Of a DNA stretch of 64,000 nucleotides, positions 1-8,589 are shown piece by piece (position 1 is the first letter of the stretch; each line of letters opens with the position of its first letter). The notes under the pieces are model-generated. The model did not search any database. It worked only from the letters and a program-made list of their open reading frames with translations, and was not told the origin of the DNA. Origin of the DNA: Paenibacillus pasadenensis DSM 19293. GTDB lineage: Bacteria; Bacillota; Bacilli; Paenibacillales; Paenibacillaceae. A program made the translations under genes and the position numbers. The DNA is taken from NCBI RefSeq assembly GCF_000422485.1, contig NZ_AULW01000001.1:248001-312000 (forward strand). Direction: 5' to 3'.

Positions 1-9
1 AGATTCGTC

Positions 10-1740
10 TTACGCCTGGCTCATCTGGGCGACATGCAGGCGGCTGTAGATGCCTCCGGCCGCGACCAGTTCCTGATGCCGGCCTTCCTCGGCGATGCCG
101 CTGCTGTTGACGACGAGGATGCGGTCGGCGCTCCGCACCGTGCTGAGGCGATGCGCGATGACCAGCGTCGTGCGGCCGACGGACAGCTCCGCCAGCGCCG
201 CCTGGATCGCCGCCTCCGTCTCGGTGTCGAGCGCGGAGGTCGCCTCGTCGAGGATGAGGATCGGCGGGTTTTTGAGGAACATGCGGGCGATGCTCATCCG
301 CTGCTTCTGCCCGCCGGACAGCTTGACGCCGCGCTCGCCGATGACCGTGTCCATGCCGTCCGGCAGCGAGCGGATCAGCTCGTCGAGCGACGCCCGGCGC
401 GCGGCGTCCCATACCTGCTCGTCGGTCGCGCCCAGGTCGCCGTAGGCGATGTTCTCGCGGATCGTGCCCGAGAACAGGAACACGTCCTGCTGCACGATGC
501 CGATGTTGCGACGCAGCGACTCCACCGTCACGTCGCGGATGTCATGGCCGTCGACGGTGATCGAGCCGCCGTCGACCTCGTAGAAGCGCGGCAGCAGGCT
601 GCAGATCGTCGTCTTGCCGGCTCCGGAGGGACCGACGAAGGCGACCGTCTCGCCCGGCCGGATCGTCAGGTCGATGCCCTTCAGGATCGGGCGGCCCGGC
701 TCGTAGCTGAAGCTTACGTTCTTGAACTCGATCGCGCCCTTCGCCCGCTCGAGGACGGCGGCGTCCGGCTTGTCCTTGATGTCCGGATCGGTGTCCATGA
801 TCTCGCAGTAGCGGCCGAAGCCGGCGATGCCCTTGGGATAGCTCTCGATGATGGCGTTGATCTTCTCGATCGGACGGAAGAACACGTTGGAGAGCAGCAG
901 GAACGCCAGGAACTCGCCCATCTCGATGCGGCCATCGATATAGAACCAGGCTCCGAACAGCAGGATCAGCACCGTGATGAGCCGCATCATCACGTAGTTG
1001 AGCGTCATGCTGGCGGACAGCGTCTTGTAGGCGATCAGCTTGGTCTGGCGGTAGTTCGCGTTCTCGACCGCGAACAGCTTGTTCTCATGCTCCTCGTTGG
1101 CGAACGACTGCACGACGCGGATGCCGCCGACGTTGTCCTCGATACGGGCGTTGAAGTTGCCGACGTTGCCGAACATCCGGCCGTACGTCTGCCCCATCCG
1201 CTTGCCGAAGTAGATGATCATCCAGGCGAGCACCGGCACGATGATGAAGCTGATGATCGCCAGCTCCAGGTTGAGGTACGCCATCAGGCCGAACGCCCCG
1301 ACGAGCGTCATGACGGCGATGAACGCATCCTCCGGACCGTGATGCGCGAGCTCGCCGATGTCGTTGAGGTCGTTGGTCATGCGGCCGATCAGATGCCCGG
1401 TCTTGTTGTTGTCGAAAAAGCGGAAGCTGAGCTTCTGCACATGGCCGAACAGGTTGCGCCGCATGTCGGTCTCGATGTTGATGCCGAGCATATGGCCCCA
1501 GTAGGTGACGATGTAGTTCAGCAGCGCCGTGACGCCATAGACGGCCAGCAGGCCGACCGACGCCCAGACGATGAGGCTCCAGTTGCCGGTAGGCAGCAGG
1601 TCGTCCGTGAAGCGGCCGACGGCGATCGGGAACGCGAGCTCCAGCAGGCCGGCGATGACGGCGCAGGTGAAGTCGAGGATGAACAGTCCTTTGTACGGAC
1701 GATAGTACGAGAAGAATCGGCGGAGCATTTCTTCACTCAT
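10..1740 (-). CDS. ABC exporter half-transporter (fused membrane and ATPase domains)
   Basis: Predicted 576-residue membrane exporter that would work as a homodimer or heterodimer to pump out a small molecule, lipid or peptide. The N-terminal ~320 residues hold the six-helix exporter membrane domain. The C-terminal ATPase has a Walker A GPSGAGKT (Lys about 376), a signature LSGGQ (474-478), a Walker B ILILDEATSALD and an H-loop IAHRLST. The substrate cannot be read from the sequence. The ATG start has no clear Shine-Dalgarno site. The gene stands alone, and its promoter (1778-1806) has a Fur/PerR-like palindrome in the spacer, so iron or oxidative-stress control is inferred. In many relatives sigG would be expected in this position after sigE. 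Confidence 0.93.
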   Translation of the reverse strand: MSEEMLRRFFSYYRPYKGLFILDFTCAVIAGLLELAFPIAVGRFTDDLLPTGNWSLIVWASVGLLAVYGVTALLNYIVTYWGHMLGINIETDMRRNLFGHVQKLSFRFFDNNKTGHLIGRMTNDLNDIGELAHHGPEDAFIAVMTLVGAFGLMAYLNLELAIISFIIVPVLAWMIIYFGKRMGQTYGRMFGNVGNFNARIEDNVGGIRVVQSFANEEHENKLFAVENANYRQTKLIAYKTLSASMTLNYVMMRLITVLILLFGAWFYIDGRIEMGEFLAFLLLSNVFFRPIEKINAIIESYPKGIAGFGRYCEIMDTDPDIKDKPDAAVLERAKGAIEFKNVSFSYEPGRPILKGIDLTIRPGETVAFVGPSGAGKTTICSLLPRFYEVDGGSITVDGHDIRDVTVESLRRNIGIVQQDVFLFSGTIRENIAYGDLGATDEQVWDAARRASLDELIRSLPDGMDTVIGERGVKLSGGQKQRMSIARMFLKNPPILILDEATSALDTETEAAIQAALAELSVGRTTLVIAHRLSTVRSADRILVVNSSGIAEEGRHQELVAAGGIYSRLHVAQMSQA

Positions 1741-1777
1741 TTCTGCGTTGAATTATGAAAGGAAAACCTATACAAAC

Positions 1778-1806
1778 ATTGTAGTGAGACTCGTTCTCAA
1801 AATCAA
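1778..1806 (-). promoter_or_regulatory. SigmaA promoter with Fur/PerR-like operator for the ABC exporter
   Basis: On the minus strand there is TTGATT, exactly 17 bp, then TACAAT. The spacer is almost filled by a 15-bp dyad (1785-1799) reading TGAGAACGAGTCTCA on the transcribed strand. It matches 10 of 14 informative positions of the 7-1-7 Fur-family core TGATAATNATTATCA. A repressor bound there would block RNA polymerase. The choice among Fur, PerR and Zur is not settled by sequence. Confidence 0.6.
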
Positions 1807-1847
1807 AGCTTTTTTTCATTAAAGTTGTTTTTTCCGAAAAAGCCGCG

Positions 1848-1875
1848 AAAAAACCGGCATCTGCAGCGATGCCGG
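1848..1875 (-). terminator. Rho-independent terminator after sigE
   Basis: CCGGCATC and GATGCCGG pair perfectly around a 6-nt loop and are followed on the minus strand by six T. It lies about 50 bp beyond the sigE stop and closes the long dcw/spoIIG block. Confidence 0.85.
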
Positions 1876-1928
1876 CCGTCCTCATTCCGTCTGCCCTCCG
1901 CCTCGAGCCGCTTGGCGCCGGGCCGGGC

Positions 1929-2651
1929 TCAGACCATCTTGTTGAACTCCTTGCGCAGCCGCTTGATGATCCGCTTCTCCAGCCGCGAGATGTACGACTG
2001 CGAGATGCCGAGCTGGTCGGCGACGTCCTTCTGCGTCTTCTCTTCCCCGTCGGCAAGGCCGAAGCGCAGCTCCATGATGATGCGCTCGCGCTCGGTGAGC
2101 TTGTCAAGCGCCTTGTGCAGCAGCTTGCGGTCGACCTGCTCCTCGATGTTGCGGTAGATCGTGTCGTTCTCCGTGCCGAGCACGTCCGACAGCAGCAGCT
2201 CGTTGCCGTCCCAGTCGATGTTGAGCGGCTCGTCGAAGCTGACTTCCGTCCGCGTCTTGCTGTTGCGCCGCAGGAACATGAGGATCTCGTTCTCGATGCA
2301 GCGGGAGGCGTACGTCGCGAGCTTGATCTTCTTCTCGGGATCGAACGTATTGACCGCCTTGATCAGTCCGATCGCTCCGATCGACACGAGATCCTCGATG
2401 TGGATGCCGGTGTTCTCGAATTTGCGCGCGATGTAGACGACGAGCCGCAAATTGCGCTCGATGAGCATCGCCCGGATCGCGCTGTCGCCGGACGGCAGCC
2501 GCTCCAGCAAATACTCCTCCTCTTCCCGGGTGAGCGGGGGAGGCAGCGCCTCGCTGCCTCCGATGTAGTAGATTTCCTGGCTTTTCAGCCCGAGCAGGAA
2601 CAGCAGCCGGTAATAGTACAGATGCAGGTTCAAGCGCAGCTTCACCATCAT
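1929..2651 (-). CDS. sigE: Sporulation sigma factor SigE (pro-form)
   Basis: RNA polymerase sigma-E, the first mother-cell-specific sigma factor of sporulation, 240 residues (B. subtilis protein 239). The first ~30 residues are the hydrophobic pro-sequence ([15 protein letters not shown]) that tethers pro-SigE to the membrane until SpoIIGA-dependent cleavage. Region 2 is clear ([16 protein letters not shown], then [17 protein letters not shown]), and region 4 ends with a helix-turn-helix ([16 protein letters not shown]). The ATG at 2651 has an AAGGAG site about 11 nt upstream. It lies 35 bp after spoIIGA, as in the conserved spoIIG operon. A terminator follows directly, and sigG, its usual neighbour, is absent. 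Confidence 0.98.
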   Translation of the reverse strand: MMVKLRLNLHLYYYRLLFLLGLKSQEIYYIGGSEALPPPLTREEEEYLLERLPSGDSAIRAMLIERNLRLVVYIARKFENTGIHIEDLVSIGAIGLIKAVNTFDPEKKIKLATYASRCIENEILMFLRRNSKTRTEVSFDEPLNIDWDGNELLLSDVLGTENDTIYRNIEEQVDRKLLHKALDKLTERERIIMELRFGLADGEEKTQKDVADQLGISQSYISRLEKRIIKRLRKEFNKMV

Positions 2652-2686
2652 GGGGTCTCCATCTCCTTCGATTCTGGGATCGTCGT

Positions 2687-3613
2687 TCAGCCCGCCTGGC
2701 TCTCGACCAGGGAGGGATGTATGATGGCGCGGTACGAGCCGTCCGCGACCAGCCTGCCTCCGTCCAGCCCGATCAGCACCTTGCTCGACTCGCTCCGGCT
2801 GCCTTCCCGTTCGATGACGACGCCGTCGGGCTTGAGCGCGAGCATGAACTGGGTGCCCTTGTTGATGCCGCGATAAGGAACGAGCCGGATCCGGTCCTGC
2901 CATTTGAATTCTTCCTCGCCAAGCTCGGCCACCAGCCGGTCGACCTGGCCGTCCCGGATGCCCTTCATCCATCCGGGCGGGATCTCGTCCTCCCAGAGCG
3001 ACGCCTCCATGACCATGACCGGCGTTCTCGACAACGGATCGTACAGCTGGTTGCCCGTATCGACGAGGCCGGTGCAGCGATGCTCCGACTCCCCGATGCG
3101 GACGGTCACCTCGGCCAGATGGGAAAGCACCAGCTCCTTCTGCCGCCTGCCGGCGACGACCGAGCGCATGAGATACAGGCCGATCGCCGCGACGCTGACG
3201 ACGAACCATAGGCTCGTCTGCAGCTCGACCGCCATGCCGTCCTGCAGGAAGCGCATCGTCCGCCACACCTCGTCCGATCCGGACATCAGCATGTAGTGGA
3301 TGCCGAGCACGGCTCCGGCCGCGACGAAGTTGACGGCGTAGAACGCGCCGATGAAGCGCAGAAAGCTCCGCGTATCGCGGAACCCGAAGGCGACGTACAG
3401 CATCGCAAGCGAGATGCCGGCCTTGATCGCGATCGTATAGAGGAAGGACAGCGGCGGAAACAGCATCAGCACGACATAGGCCGCGCCGATCGACGCCGCG
3501 GCCAGCACGCGGACCGGCCTCGCCTTCACTCCCCGGATCCAGGCGGTCAGTAGCAGCATCGAGCCGTCTACGAGCAGCTCTCTCAAAAAAAGGACGTCGA
3601 CGTAAACGGCCAG
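2687..3613 (-). CDS. spoIIGA: Sigma-E processing protease SpoIIGA, probable CTG start
   Basis: Membrane-embedded aspartic protease that activates pro-SigE after septation. The N-terminal ~150 residues are five hydrophobic segments. The C-terminal protease domain holds the catalytic motif [13 protein letters not shown]. Starting at the CTG at 3613 gives 308 residues (B. subtilis 309), and the N-terminus [17 protein letters not shown] aligns without gaps to the family start. An AAGGAAGGTGA Shine-Dalgarno lies about 6 nt upstream. In-frame alternatives are poor: the TTG at 3586 loses nine conserved residues and has no ribosome site, and a stop codon lies just upstream at 3620-3622. The overlapping frame that opens at a GTG at 3623 is out of register. 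Transcription is probably Spo0A-dependent. Confidence 0.93.
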   Translation of the reverse strand: MAVYVDVLFLRELLVDGSMLLLTAWIRGVKARPVRVLAAASIGAAYVVLMLFPPLSFLYTIAIKAGISLAMLYVAFGFRDTRSFLRFIGAFYAVNFVAAGAVLGIHYMLMSGSDEVWRTMRFLQDGMAVELQTSLWFVVSVAAIGLYLMRSVVAGRRQKELVLSHLAEVTVRIGESEHRCTGLVDTGNQLYDPLSRTPVMVMEASLWEDEIPPGWMKGIRDGQVDRLVAELGEEEFKWQDRIRLVPYRGINKGTQFMLALKPDGVVIEREGSRSESSKVLIGLDGGRLVADGSYRAIIHPSLVESQAG

Positions 3614-3670
3614 CGAAGCTCACCTTCCTTGGTCCGCGGCGTAGCTTGAACCCGGAGAACGAATGAACCC

Positions 3671-3738
3671 AGTATAGTCCAGCCCCCCTCTCGATGTCTG
3701 TCTAATCCTGCCGCTTCGGCCGCTCTAGTTTTGTCGGA
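3671..3738 (-). promoter_or_regulatory. Putative Spo0A-dependent spoIIG promoter with 22-bp spacer
   Basis: On the minus strand TAGACA (3699-3704) is separated by exactly 22 bp from TATACT (3671-3676). The B. subtilis spoIIG promoter is known for this over-long spacing, which Spo0A~P compensates. Two 0A-box-like heptamers (core TGTCGAA) are read on the plus strand: TGTCTAA at 3699-3705, overlapping the -35, and TGTCGGA at 3732-3738. Each has one mismatch. The predicted leader to the SpoIIGA start is about 50 nt. Confidence 0.55.
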
Positions 3739-3759
3739 TCGGGCGGATGCCGCGACGAC

Positions 3760-3791
3760 AAAAAACCGCCCCTTCCGGTTGGAAGGGGCGG
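3760..3791 (-). terminator. Rho-independent terminator after ftsZ
   Basis: An 11-bp perfect stem (CCGCCCCTTCC with GGAAGGGGCGG, 4-nt loop) is followed on the minus strand by six T. It lies about 25 bp past ftsZ and separates the division genes from the sporulation-controlled spoIIG operon. Confidence 0.9.
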
Positions 3792-3815
3792 CTGTTCGGC
3801 CTGGTTCGAATGGCC

Positions 3816-4934
3816 CTAGCGGTCGCCGCGCGGGCGGTTGCGCAGGAAGGCCGGAATTTCCAGCTGATCGCTGGAAGCGTTGTTGAACGGCTTCGGCGAG
3901 GCAGACGTCTGGCGAGGCTCGGCAGCCTCCGGAGCCGGAGCATGGCTGACGGGACGGCGTACCGGAGCGGGACTCGCCGCCTTGTGCTCGAAGCCGGTGG
4001 CGATGACCGTCACCTTGATCTCGTCCTTGAGGTCCTCGTTGATGCTCGCGCCGAAGATCATGTTCACCTCGGGATCGGATGCCTCGATGACGATCTCGGC
4101 CGCTTCGTTGACCTCGTACAGCGACAGGTTGTTGCCGCCGGTGATGTTCATGATGACGCCGCGAGCGCCGTCGATCGACGTCTCGAGCAGCGGGCTCTGG
4201 ATCGCCTTGCGCGCCGCTTCGGCGGCGCGGTTCTCGCCGGTCGCGATGCCGATGCCCATCAGCGCGGAGCCGCGCTCGGTCATGATCGTCTTCACGTCGG
4301 CGAAGTCAAGGTTGATGAGCGCCGGCTCCGCGATCAGGTCGGAGATGCCCTGCACCGCCTGCCGCAGCACGTTGTCGGCCTCGCGGAACGCCTCGAGCAT
4401 CGGCGTCTTTTTGTCGACGATCTCGAGCAGGCGGTCGTTCGGGATGATGATCAGCGTGTCGACCTTTTCCTTGAGCGCCTCGATGCCGAGCTCGGCCTGG
4501 TTGGAGCGCTTGCGTCCTTCGAACGTGAACGGACGCGTCACGACGCCGACGGTCAGCGCGCCGCATTCGCGGGCGATCTCGGCGATGACGGGAGCCGCGC
4601 CCGTGCCGGTGCCGCCGCCCATGCCCGCCGTGACGAACACCATGTCGGAGCCCTTGAGCGTGCCGGCGACGAGGTCGCGGGACTCCTCGGCGGCTTTTTT
4701 GCCGACCTCCGGATTGGCGCCGGCGCCGAGGCCGCGCGTCAGCTTCTCGCCGATCTGCAGCTTATGCTCCGACTTCGCCAGATGGAGCGCCTGGGCGTCG
4801 GTGTTCACGGTGATGAACTCCACTCCCTTGACGCCGTTGTCGATCATCCGGTTGACCGCGTTGCTGCCGCCGCCTCCGACACCGATGACTTTGATCTGAG
4901 CCAGTTGTTCCAGGTCAATATCGAATTCCAACAT
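3816..4934 (-). CDS. ftsZ: Cell division protein FtsZ
   Basis: Tubulin-like GTPase that forms the Z ring at midcell; 372 residues. The GTP-binding tubulin signature [11 protein letters not shown] is present, as is the N-terminal nucleotide loop ([14 protein letters not shown]) and a T7 synergy-type region ([11 protein letters not shown]). A variable acidic/proline-rich linker of about 50 residues precedes the conserved C-terminal peptide [17 protein letters not shown], which docks FtsA, SepF and ZapA-type partners. The gene follows ftsA by 14 bp with an ATG and a GGGGGAAA ribosome site, and it ends at a strong terminator. Confidence 0.99.
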   Translation of the reverse strand: MLEFDIDLEQLAQIKVIGVGGGGSNAVNRMIDNGVKGVEFITVNTDAQALHLAKSEHKLQIGEKLTRGLGAGANPEVGKKAAEESRDLVAGTLKGSDMVFVTAGMGGGTGTGAAPVIAEIARECGALTVGVVTRPFTFEGRKRSNQAELGIEALKEKVDTLIIIPNDRLLEIVDKKTPMLEAFREADNVLRQAVQGISDLIAEPALINLDFADVKTIMTERGSALMGIGIATGENRAAEAARKAIQSPLLETSIDGARGVIMNITGGNNLSLYEVNEAAEIVIEASDPEVNMIFGASINEDLKDEIKVTVIATGFEHKAASPAPVRRPVSHAPAPEAAEPRQTSASPKPFNNASSDQLEIPAFLRNRPRGDR

Positions 4935-4948
4935 TCTATTTCCCCCGA

Positions 4949-6190
4949 TCAGATGAATTCACTGAACATATTCTTGATTCGTTCAATCATGCCGGGTTTA
5001 GCGGGGGCGGCGGTTCCCGTCTTGCGGCTTGCCTGCTTCTTGACCGCTCCCGAGTTGCGAATCGTCATGTGCTTGCTGACGTACTGGATCATGCCGACAC
5101 CGCTGCCGAATGCCGGATCCCGCACGCCGATGAAGTCCGGCACGGCGATGCGCACCGTGGACTCCAGCTCTTGCTGGGCGACCGTGAGGGTGCCCGGCAT
5201 GTTGACGGATCCGCCCGTCAACACATAGCCTTGGACCTTGGCGCCGTATCCGAGGCGGCGCACTTCCTGCCGGATCAGATAGAAGATCTCCGCCATCCGC
5301 GGCTCGACGATGTTGGCGAGATCCACCTGGGAGAACTCCTTCTCGACGTTGGAGCCGAGGCGCGTGATCTTGAAGCGCTGATCCTCCGCGGAGTCGGTCA
5401 CGGACGCGCAGCCGTACTTGAGCTTGATCTTCTCCGCCTGGTCGGTCTGCGTCCGCAGGCCGTACGAGATGTCGTTCGTGACGAACTCGCCGCCGACCGG
5501 CAGCGTCGACGTCGCGACGAGCCCGCCCTGCTCGAAGATCGCGAGCGTCGTCGAGCCCGCTCCGATGTCCACCAGCACGGTGCCCATCGTCTTCTCGTCC
5601 TTGCTCAGCGACATCATGCCGGAGGCGAGGGACATGAGGATGATGCCCGAGATGTGGAGGCCGGCCTTCTCGACGCAGCGGATCAGATTATGTATGGCCG
5701 TCTTGGCGCCGGTCACGATCGTCGCTTCCACCTCGAGGCGGACGCCGATCATCCCGCGAGGGTCGGAGATGCCTTCCAGCCCGTCGACGAGAAACTGCTT
5801 GGGCACGAGATTGATGATCTCGCGCTCCGGCGGCAGCGCGACGACCTTGGCCGCCTGCAGCACGCGCTCGATGTCCTCGTCGCCGATCTCGCGGTCCTCG
5901 TTCGACACCGCGACGACGCCGTGGTTGCTCTGGAGGGCGATATGGTTGCCCTGCACGCCTACGTAGATCTCGGAAATCTCGATATCGACCATGCGCTCGG
6001 CATGCTCGACCGCGCTGCGGATCGACTTGACCGTCTGGTCGATGTCGACGATCGCTCCTTTGCGAATGCCTTCCGAGTCGGCGGATCCAACTCCAATTAT
6101 ATTAATGGCTCCGTTGGCCACTTCGCCAATAATAACTCGAACCTTGGATGTACCGATGTCCAAACTGACGATGATGTCGTTGCTGCTCAA
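4949..6190 (-). CDS. ftsA: Cell division protein FtsA (TTG start)
   Basis: Actin-like ATPase that anchors FtsZ to the membrane; 413 residues. The actin-fold phosphate loop [15 protein letters not shown], the second phosphate motif ([13 protein letters not shown]) and the adenosine motif ([11 protein letters not shown]) are visible. The C-terminus has a basic linker and an amphipathic membrane-targeting helix ([14 protein letters not shown]). The start is TTG, 8 nt after a strong GGAGGTG ribosome site. Divided from divIB by a 237-bp gap that probably carries its own promoter, so ftsAZ can be expressed apart from the mur genes. Confidence 0.98.
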   Translation of the reverse strand: MSSNDIIVSLDIGTSKVRVIIGEVANGAINIIGVGSADSEGIRKGAIVDIDQTVKSIRSAVEHAERMVDIEISEIYVGVQGNHIALQSNHGVVAVSNEDREIGDEDIERVLQAAKVVALPPEREIINLVPKQFLVDGLEGISDPRGMIGVRLEVEATIVTGAKTAIHNLIRCVEKAGLHISGIILMSLASGMMSLSKDEKTMGTVLVDIGAGSTTLAIFEQGGLVATSTLPVGGEFVTNDISYGLRTQTDQAEKIKLKYGCASVTDSAEDQRFKITRLGSNVEKEFSQVDLANIVEPRMAEIFYLIRQEVRRLGYGAKVQGYVLTGGSVNMPGTLTVAQQELESTVRIAVPDFIGVRDPAFGSGVGMIQYVSKHMTIRNSGAVKKQASRKTGTAAPAKPGMIERIKNMFSEFI

Positions 6191-6255
6191 TTGCGCGGCA
6201 CCTCCGTTCCGGGTCGCTAGTTTCTATCGCCTGTCGTGAATATATCTGTCGTACA

Positions 6256-6281
6256 TATTCCACGCTTCTGATATTTTCCCT
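6256..6281 (-). promoter_or_regulatory. Possible SigH-type promoter for ftsAZ
   Basis: The 237-bp gap between divIB and ftsA has no gene. On the minus strand AGGGAAAA is spaced 12 bp from GGAATA, close to the SigH pattern (AGGANNT and GAAT). B. subtilis ftsAZ is known to have a SigH promoter used during sporulation. A TAGAAT box further upstream (near 6380) lacks a good -35. The assignment is weak. Confidence 0.28.
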
Positions 6282-6427
6282 CTTTTTTCTACATTTTTTT
6301 CACGAGGAAATTCATCCCAGCGCTGGCATTTTGCATGAAAGGCGCCTTCTCCAACTTGAAAAAAAGCCTATCTTAAATTCTACCATTCTTTGAAGCGAAA
6401 TAAAAGGGCGGGCTTGCTCGGCGAGCG

Positions 6428-7192
6428 TCAGCGGGAGCCGCCCGCGCTCCCTTCGTCCGCGCTCTCCTCGGCCGATCCGAACGGCATGTACGTATCGGCG
6501 AGCAGCAGCGTCGCGCGCCCCGGCGAGCGCTCCTCGACGACCGAGTTGATCGTCGGCAGCTTGTCCTTCAGCAGCGAGACGGCGGTGACGATCTCGAAGC
6601 CGGAGCGGGTATAGATGCGGATGCGGTCCGGATAAGACTCGGTCGGGCTCGGACTGATCTCCGACAGATGGTCCAGGTCCTCGGCGCGGATGTCGGCGAG
6701 CGCCTCGCACAGCTTCTTCTTGACCGGATCGTCCTTGCGCCAGCCGGACAGCACGGGCTTGTCCACGACGGCGCTGCCGGCGTCGGCCTCCAGAATCTTG
6801 CCGCTGGCGAGAATGGCGCTCAGCTTGCCCGCATCGTCCATCTCGAACGCGACGGGCGGGTACTCCTCCACGATGATCCGCACCTCGCCGGGAAACTTCT
6901 TCTCGACCGTCGTCCGCTTGATCGAGCCGAGCGCGTCGACGCGCTTCTCCACCGTGCCGGCCACCGTGCCGAAAAACGCATCCCCGGGGCGCACGCTCGC
7001 CGCCTCCTTGATGACGGCCTCCGGCGTGAACTGCTCGCCCGAGACGGTGACGGCGGAAACCTTGCTGATCGCGGAATTAAAGAAAAGAATGGACAATAGA
7101 ATAAGGAAAAGAAGCACCAGGATCAGGATCAGCTTGCGGCTGCCCCGTTTTTTCGGCGGCGGCTCCTTCAGAAGCGGTATGAGTTCGGCCAC
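6428..7192 (-). CDS. divIB: Cell division protein DivIB/FtsQ
   Basis: Bitopic septal protein that forms the FtsL-DivIC-DivIB subcomplex and controls septal peptidoglycan synthesis; 254 residues. A short basic cytoplasmic tail (PPPKKRGSRK) precedes one membrane helix (about 20-40). A POTRA domain follows (ISKVSAVTVSGEQFTPEAVI) and then the beta domain. The tail is a disordered acidic Ser/Glu/Gly stretch. GTG start with a strong GAGGAGGGA site. It sits between murA and ftsA as in related dcw clusters. Confidence 0.93.
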   Translation of the reverse strand: MAELIPLLKEPPPKKRGSRKLILILVLLFLILLSILFFNSAISKVSAVTVSGEQFTPEAVIKEAASVRPGDAFFGTVAGTVEKRVDALGSIKRTTVEKKFPGEVRIIVEEYPPVAFEMDDAGKLSAILASGKILEADAGSAVVDKPVLSGWRKDDPVKKKLCEALADIRAEDLDHLSEISPSPTESYPDRIRIYTRSGFEIVTAVSLLKDKLPTINSVVEERSPGRATLLLADTYMPFGSAEESADEGSAGGSR

Positions 7193-7290
7193 GCTTGTCC
7201 CTCCTCAAGCTGTAAAGCCGGCCCATCCCCGCAAAAGCGGCGGATGGACCGTCGATGAATCGCCTGCCGGTGCTACCGTCCGCGGCCGGT

Positions 7291-8574
7291 TCAGCCCGGC
7301 ACCGCCCCGTTGTCCGGCACCGGCGCGCTGCGCGCGATGCGGGCTCCGAGACGGCTCAGCATCGATTCGATGCTGTCGTAGCCGCGGTCGATATGGTGCA
7401 CCTGCTCGACGATCGTCCGTCCTTGGGCGGCGAGCCCCGCGATGACGAGCGCGGCTCCGGCCCGCAGGTCCGTCGCCTCCACCGTCGCCCCGTACAGGCG
7501 CGGCACGCCCCGGATGATCGCCGCTCCGAGATCGACGCGGATATCCGCTCCCATCCGGCTCAGCTCGCCGACATGCTTGAAGCGGCCTTCGAAAATCGTC
7601 TCCTTCATGATGCTGACGCCGTCGGCCAGCGCGAGCAGCACCATGACCGGCGACTGCAGGTCCGTCGGAAAAGCGGGATAAGGCGACGTGACGATGCGCT
7701 CCACCGCCTTCGGACGAGACGAGGCGCTGACGGTCATGACGTCGCCGTCGATGGCGACGTTCGTGCCGGCGCGCCGCAGCACATGCACGAGCGAGGACAG
7801 ATGCGCCGGACGCGTGTTCGTCAGCGTCACCTTGCCCTTCGTCGCCGCGGCGGCCACGAGCAGCGTGCCCGCGACGATGCGGTCCGGGATGACGCGGTAG
7901 GAGCACGGGCTCAGCGACTCGACGCCGTCGATCGTGATCGTGTCCGTGCCGGCGCCCATGATGCGGGCTCCCATCGCGTTCAGGAAGCTCTGCAGGTCCT
8001 GGATCTCCGGCTCGCGCGCCGCGCCGACGATCGTCGTGCGGCCTTCGGCCAGCGCGGCCGCCATCATGATGTTCTCCGTCGCGCCTACGCTCGGGAAGCT
8101 CAGATGGATGTCCGCTCCGATCAGCTTGTCGGCCCGGCAGGAGATCCGATCTCCATTCTCTTCAAATTCGGCGCCGAGCGCGCGAAGCCCTTCCAGATGG
8201 AGATCGAATTTGCGCTCGCCGATGGCGCAGCCGCCCGGCTGGTAGATATGCACCTCGCCGAAACGGGCTAGCAGCGGCCCCATTAGGAAAATCGAGGAGC
8301 GCATCTGGCTCATCAGCTTCTCCGGAATTTGGACATGATAGGCGGTCGCCGTATTCAGCGTGACCGTTTCTCCCTCATGCTCGGCGCGGCAGCCGAGCTC
8401 GCGCAGAATTTGCAGCATGACTTCGATATCGAGCAGCTGCGGCACGGATTCGATCGTCACTGTGCCGCAGGCGAGCACGCTGGCTGCCAAAATCGGCAGG
8501 GCCGCGTTTTTCGCCCCTTGGATAGCAATGGTTCCTGAGAGAGGTTGCCCGCCTTCAATCACCAATTTGTCCAA
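7291..8574 (-). CDS. murA: UDP-N-acetylglucosamine 1-carboxyvinyltransferase MurA
   Basis: Catalyses the first committed step of peptidoglycan synthesis, transfer of enolpyruvate from PEP to UDP-GlcNAc; 427 residues, usual length. The fosfomycin-target cysteine is in YQPGGCAIGERKFDLH (near residue 115). The N-terminal GGQPLSGTIAIQGAKNAALP is typical of the EPSP-synthase fold. TTG start with GGAGG 7 nt upstream. It immediately follows murB (15 bp), so UDP-GlcNAc-enolpyruvate formation and reduction are co-expressed. Confidence 0.98.
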   Translation of the reverse strand: MDKLVIEGGQPLSGTIAIQGAKNAALPILAASVLACGTVTIESVPQLLDIEVMLQILRELGCRAEHEGETVTLNTATAYHVQIPEKLMSQMRSSIFLMGPLLARFGEVHIYQPGGCAIGERKFDLHLEGLRALGAEFEENGDRISCRADKLIGADIHLSFPSVGATENIMMAAALAEGRTTIVGAAREPEIQDLQSFLNAMGARIMGAGTDTITIDGVESLSPCSYRVIPDRIVAGTLLVAAAATKGKVTLTNTRPAHLSSLVHVLRRAGTNVAIDGDVMTVSASSRPKAVERIVTSPYPAFPTDLQSPVMVLLALADGVSIMKETIFEGRFKHVGELSRMGADIRVDLGAAIIRGVPRLYGATVEATDLRAGAALVIAGLAAQGRTIVEQVHHIDRGYDSIESMLSRLGARIARSAPVPDNGAVPG

Positions 8575-8589
8575 ACCTACACCTCCAAG

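Noticed and set aside
34-1758. 574-residue plus-strand open frame
   Set aside because: It is the antisense shadow of the ABC exporter, typical of high-GC DNA, with no recognisable domain.
2652-3623. 564-residue fusion protein ending in SigE
   Set aside because: The upstream part is the wrong frame of spoIIGA. SigE has its own ATG and ribosome site at 2651.
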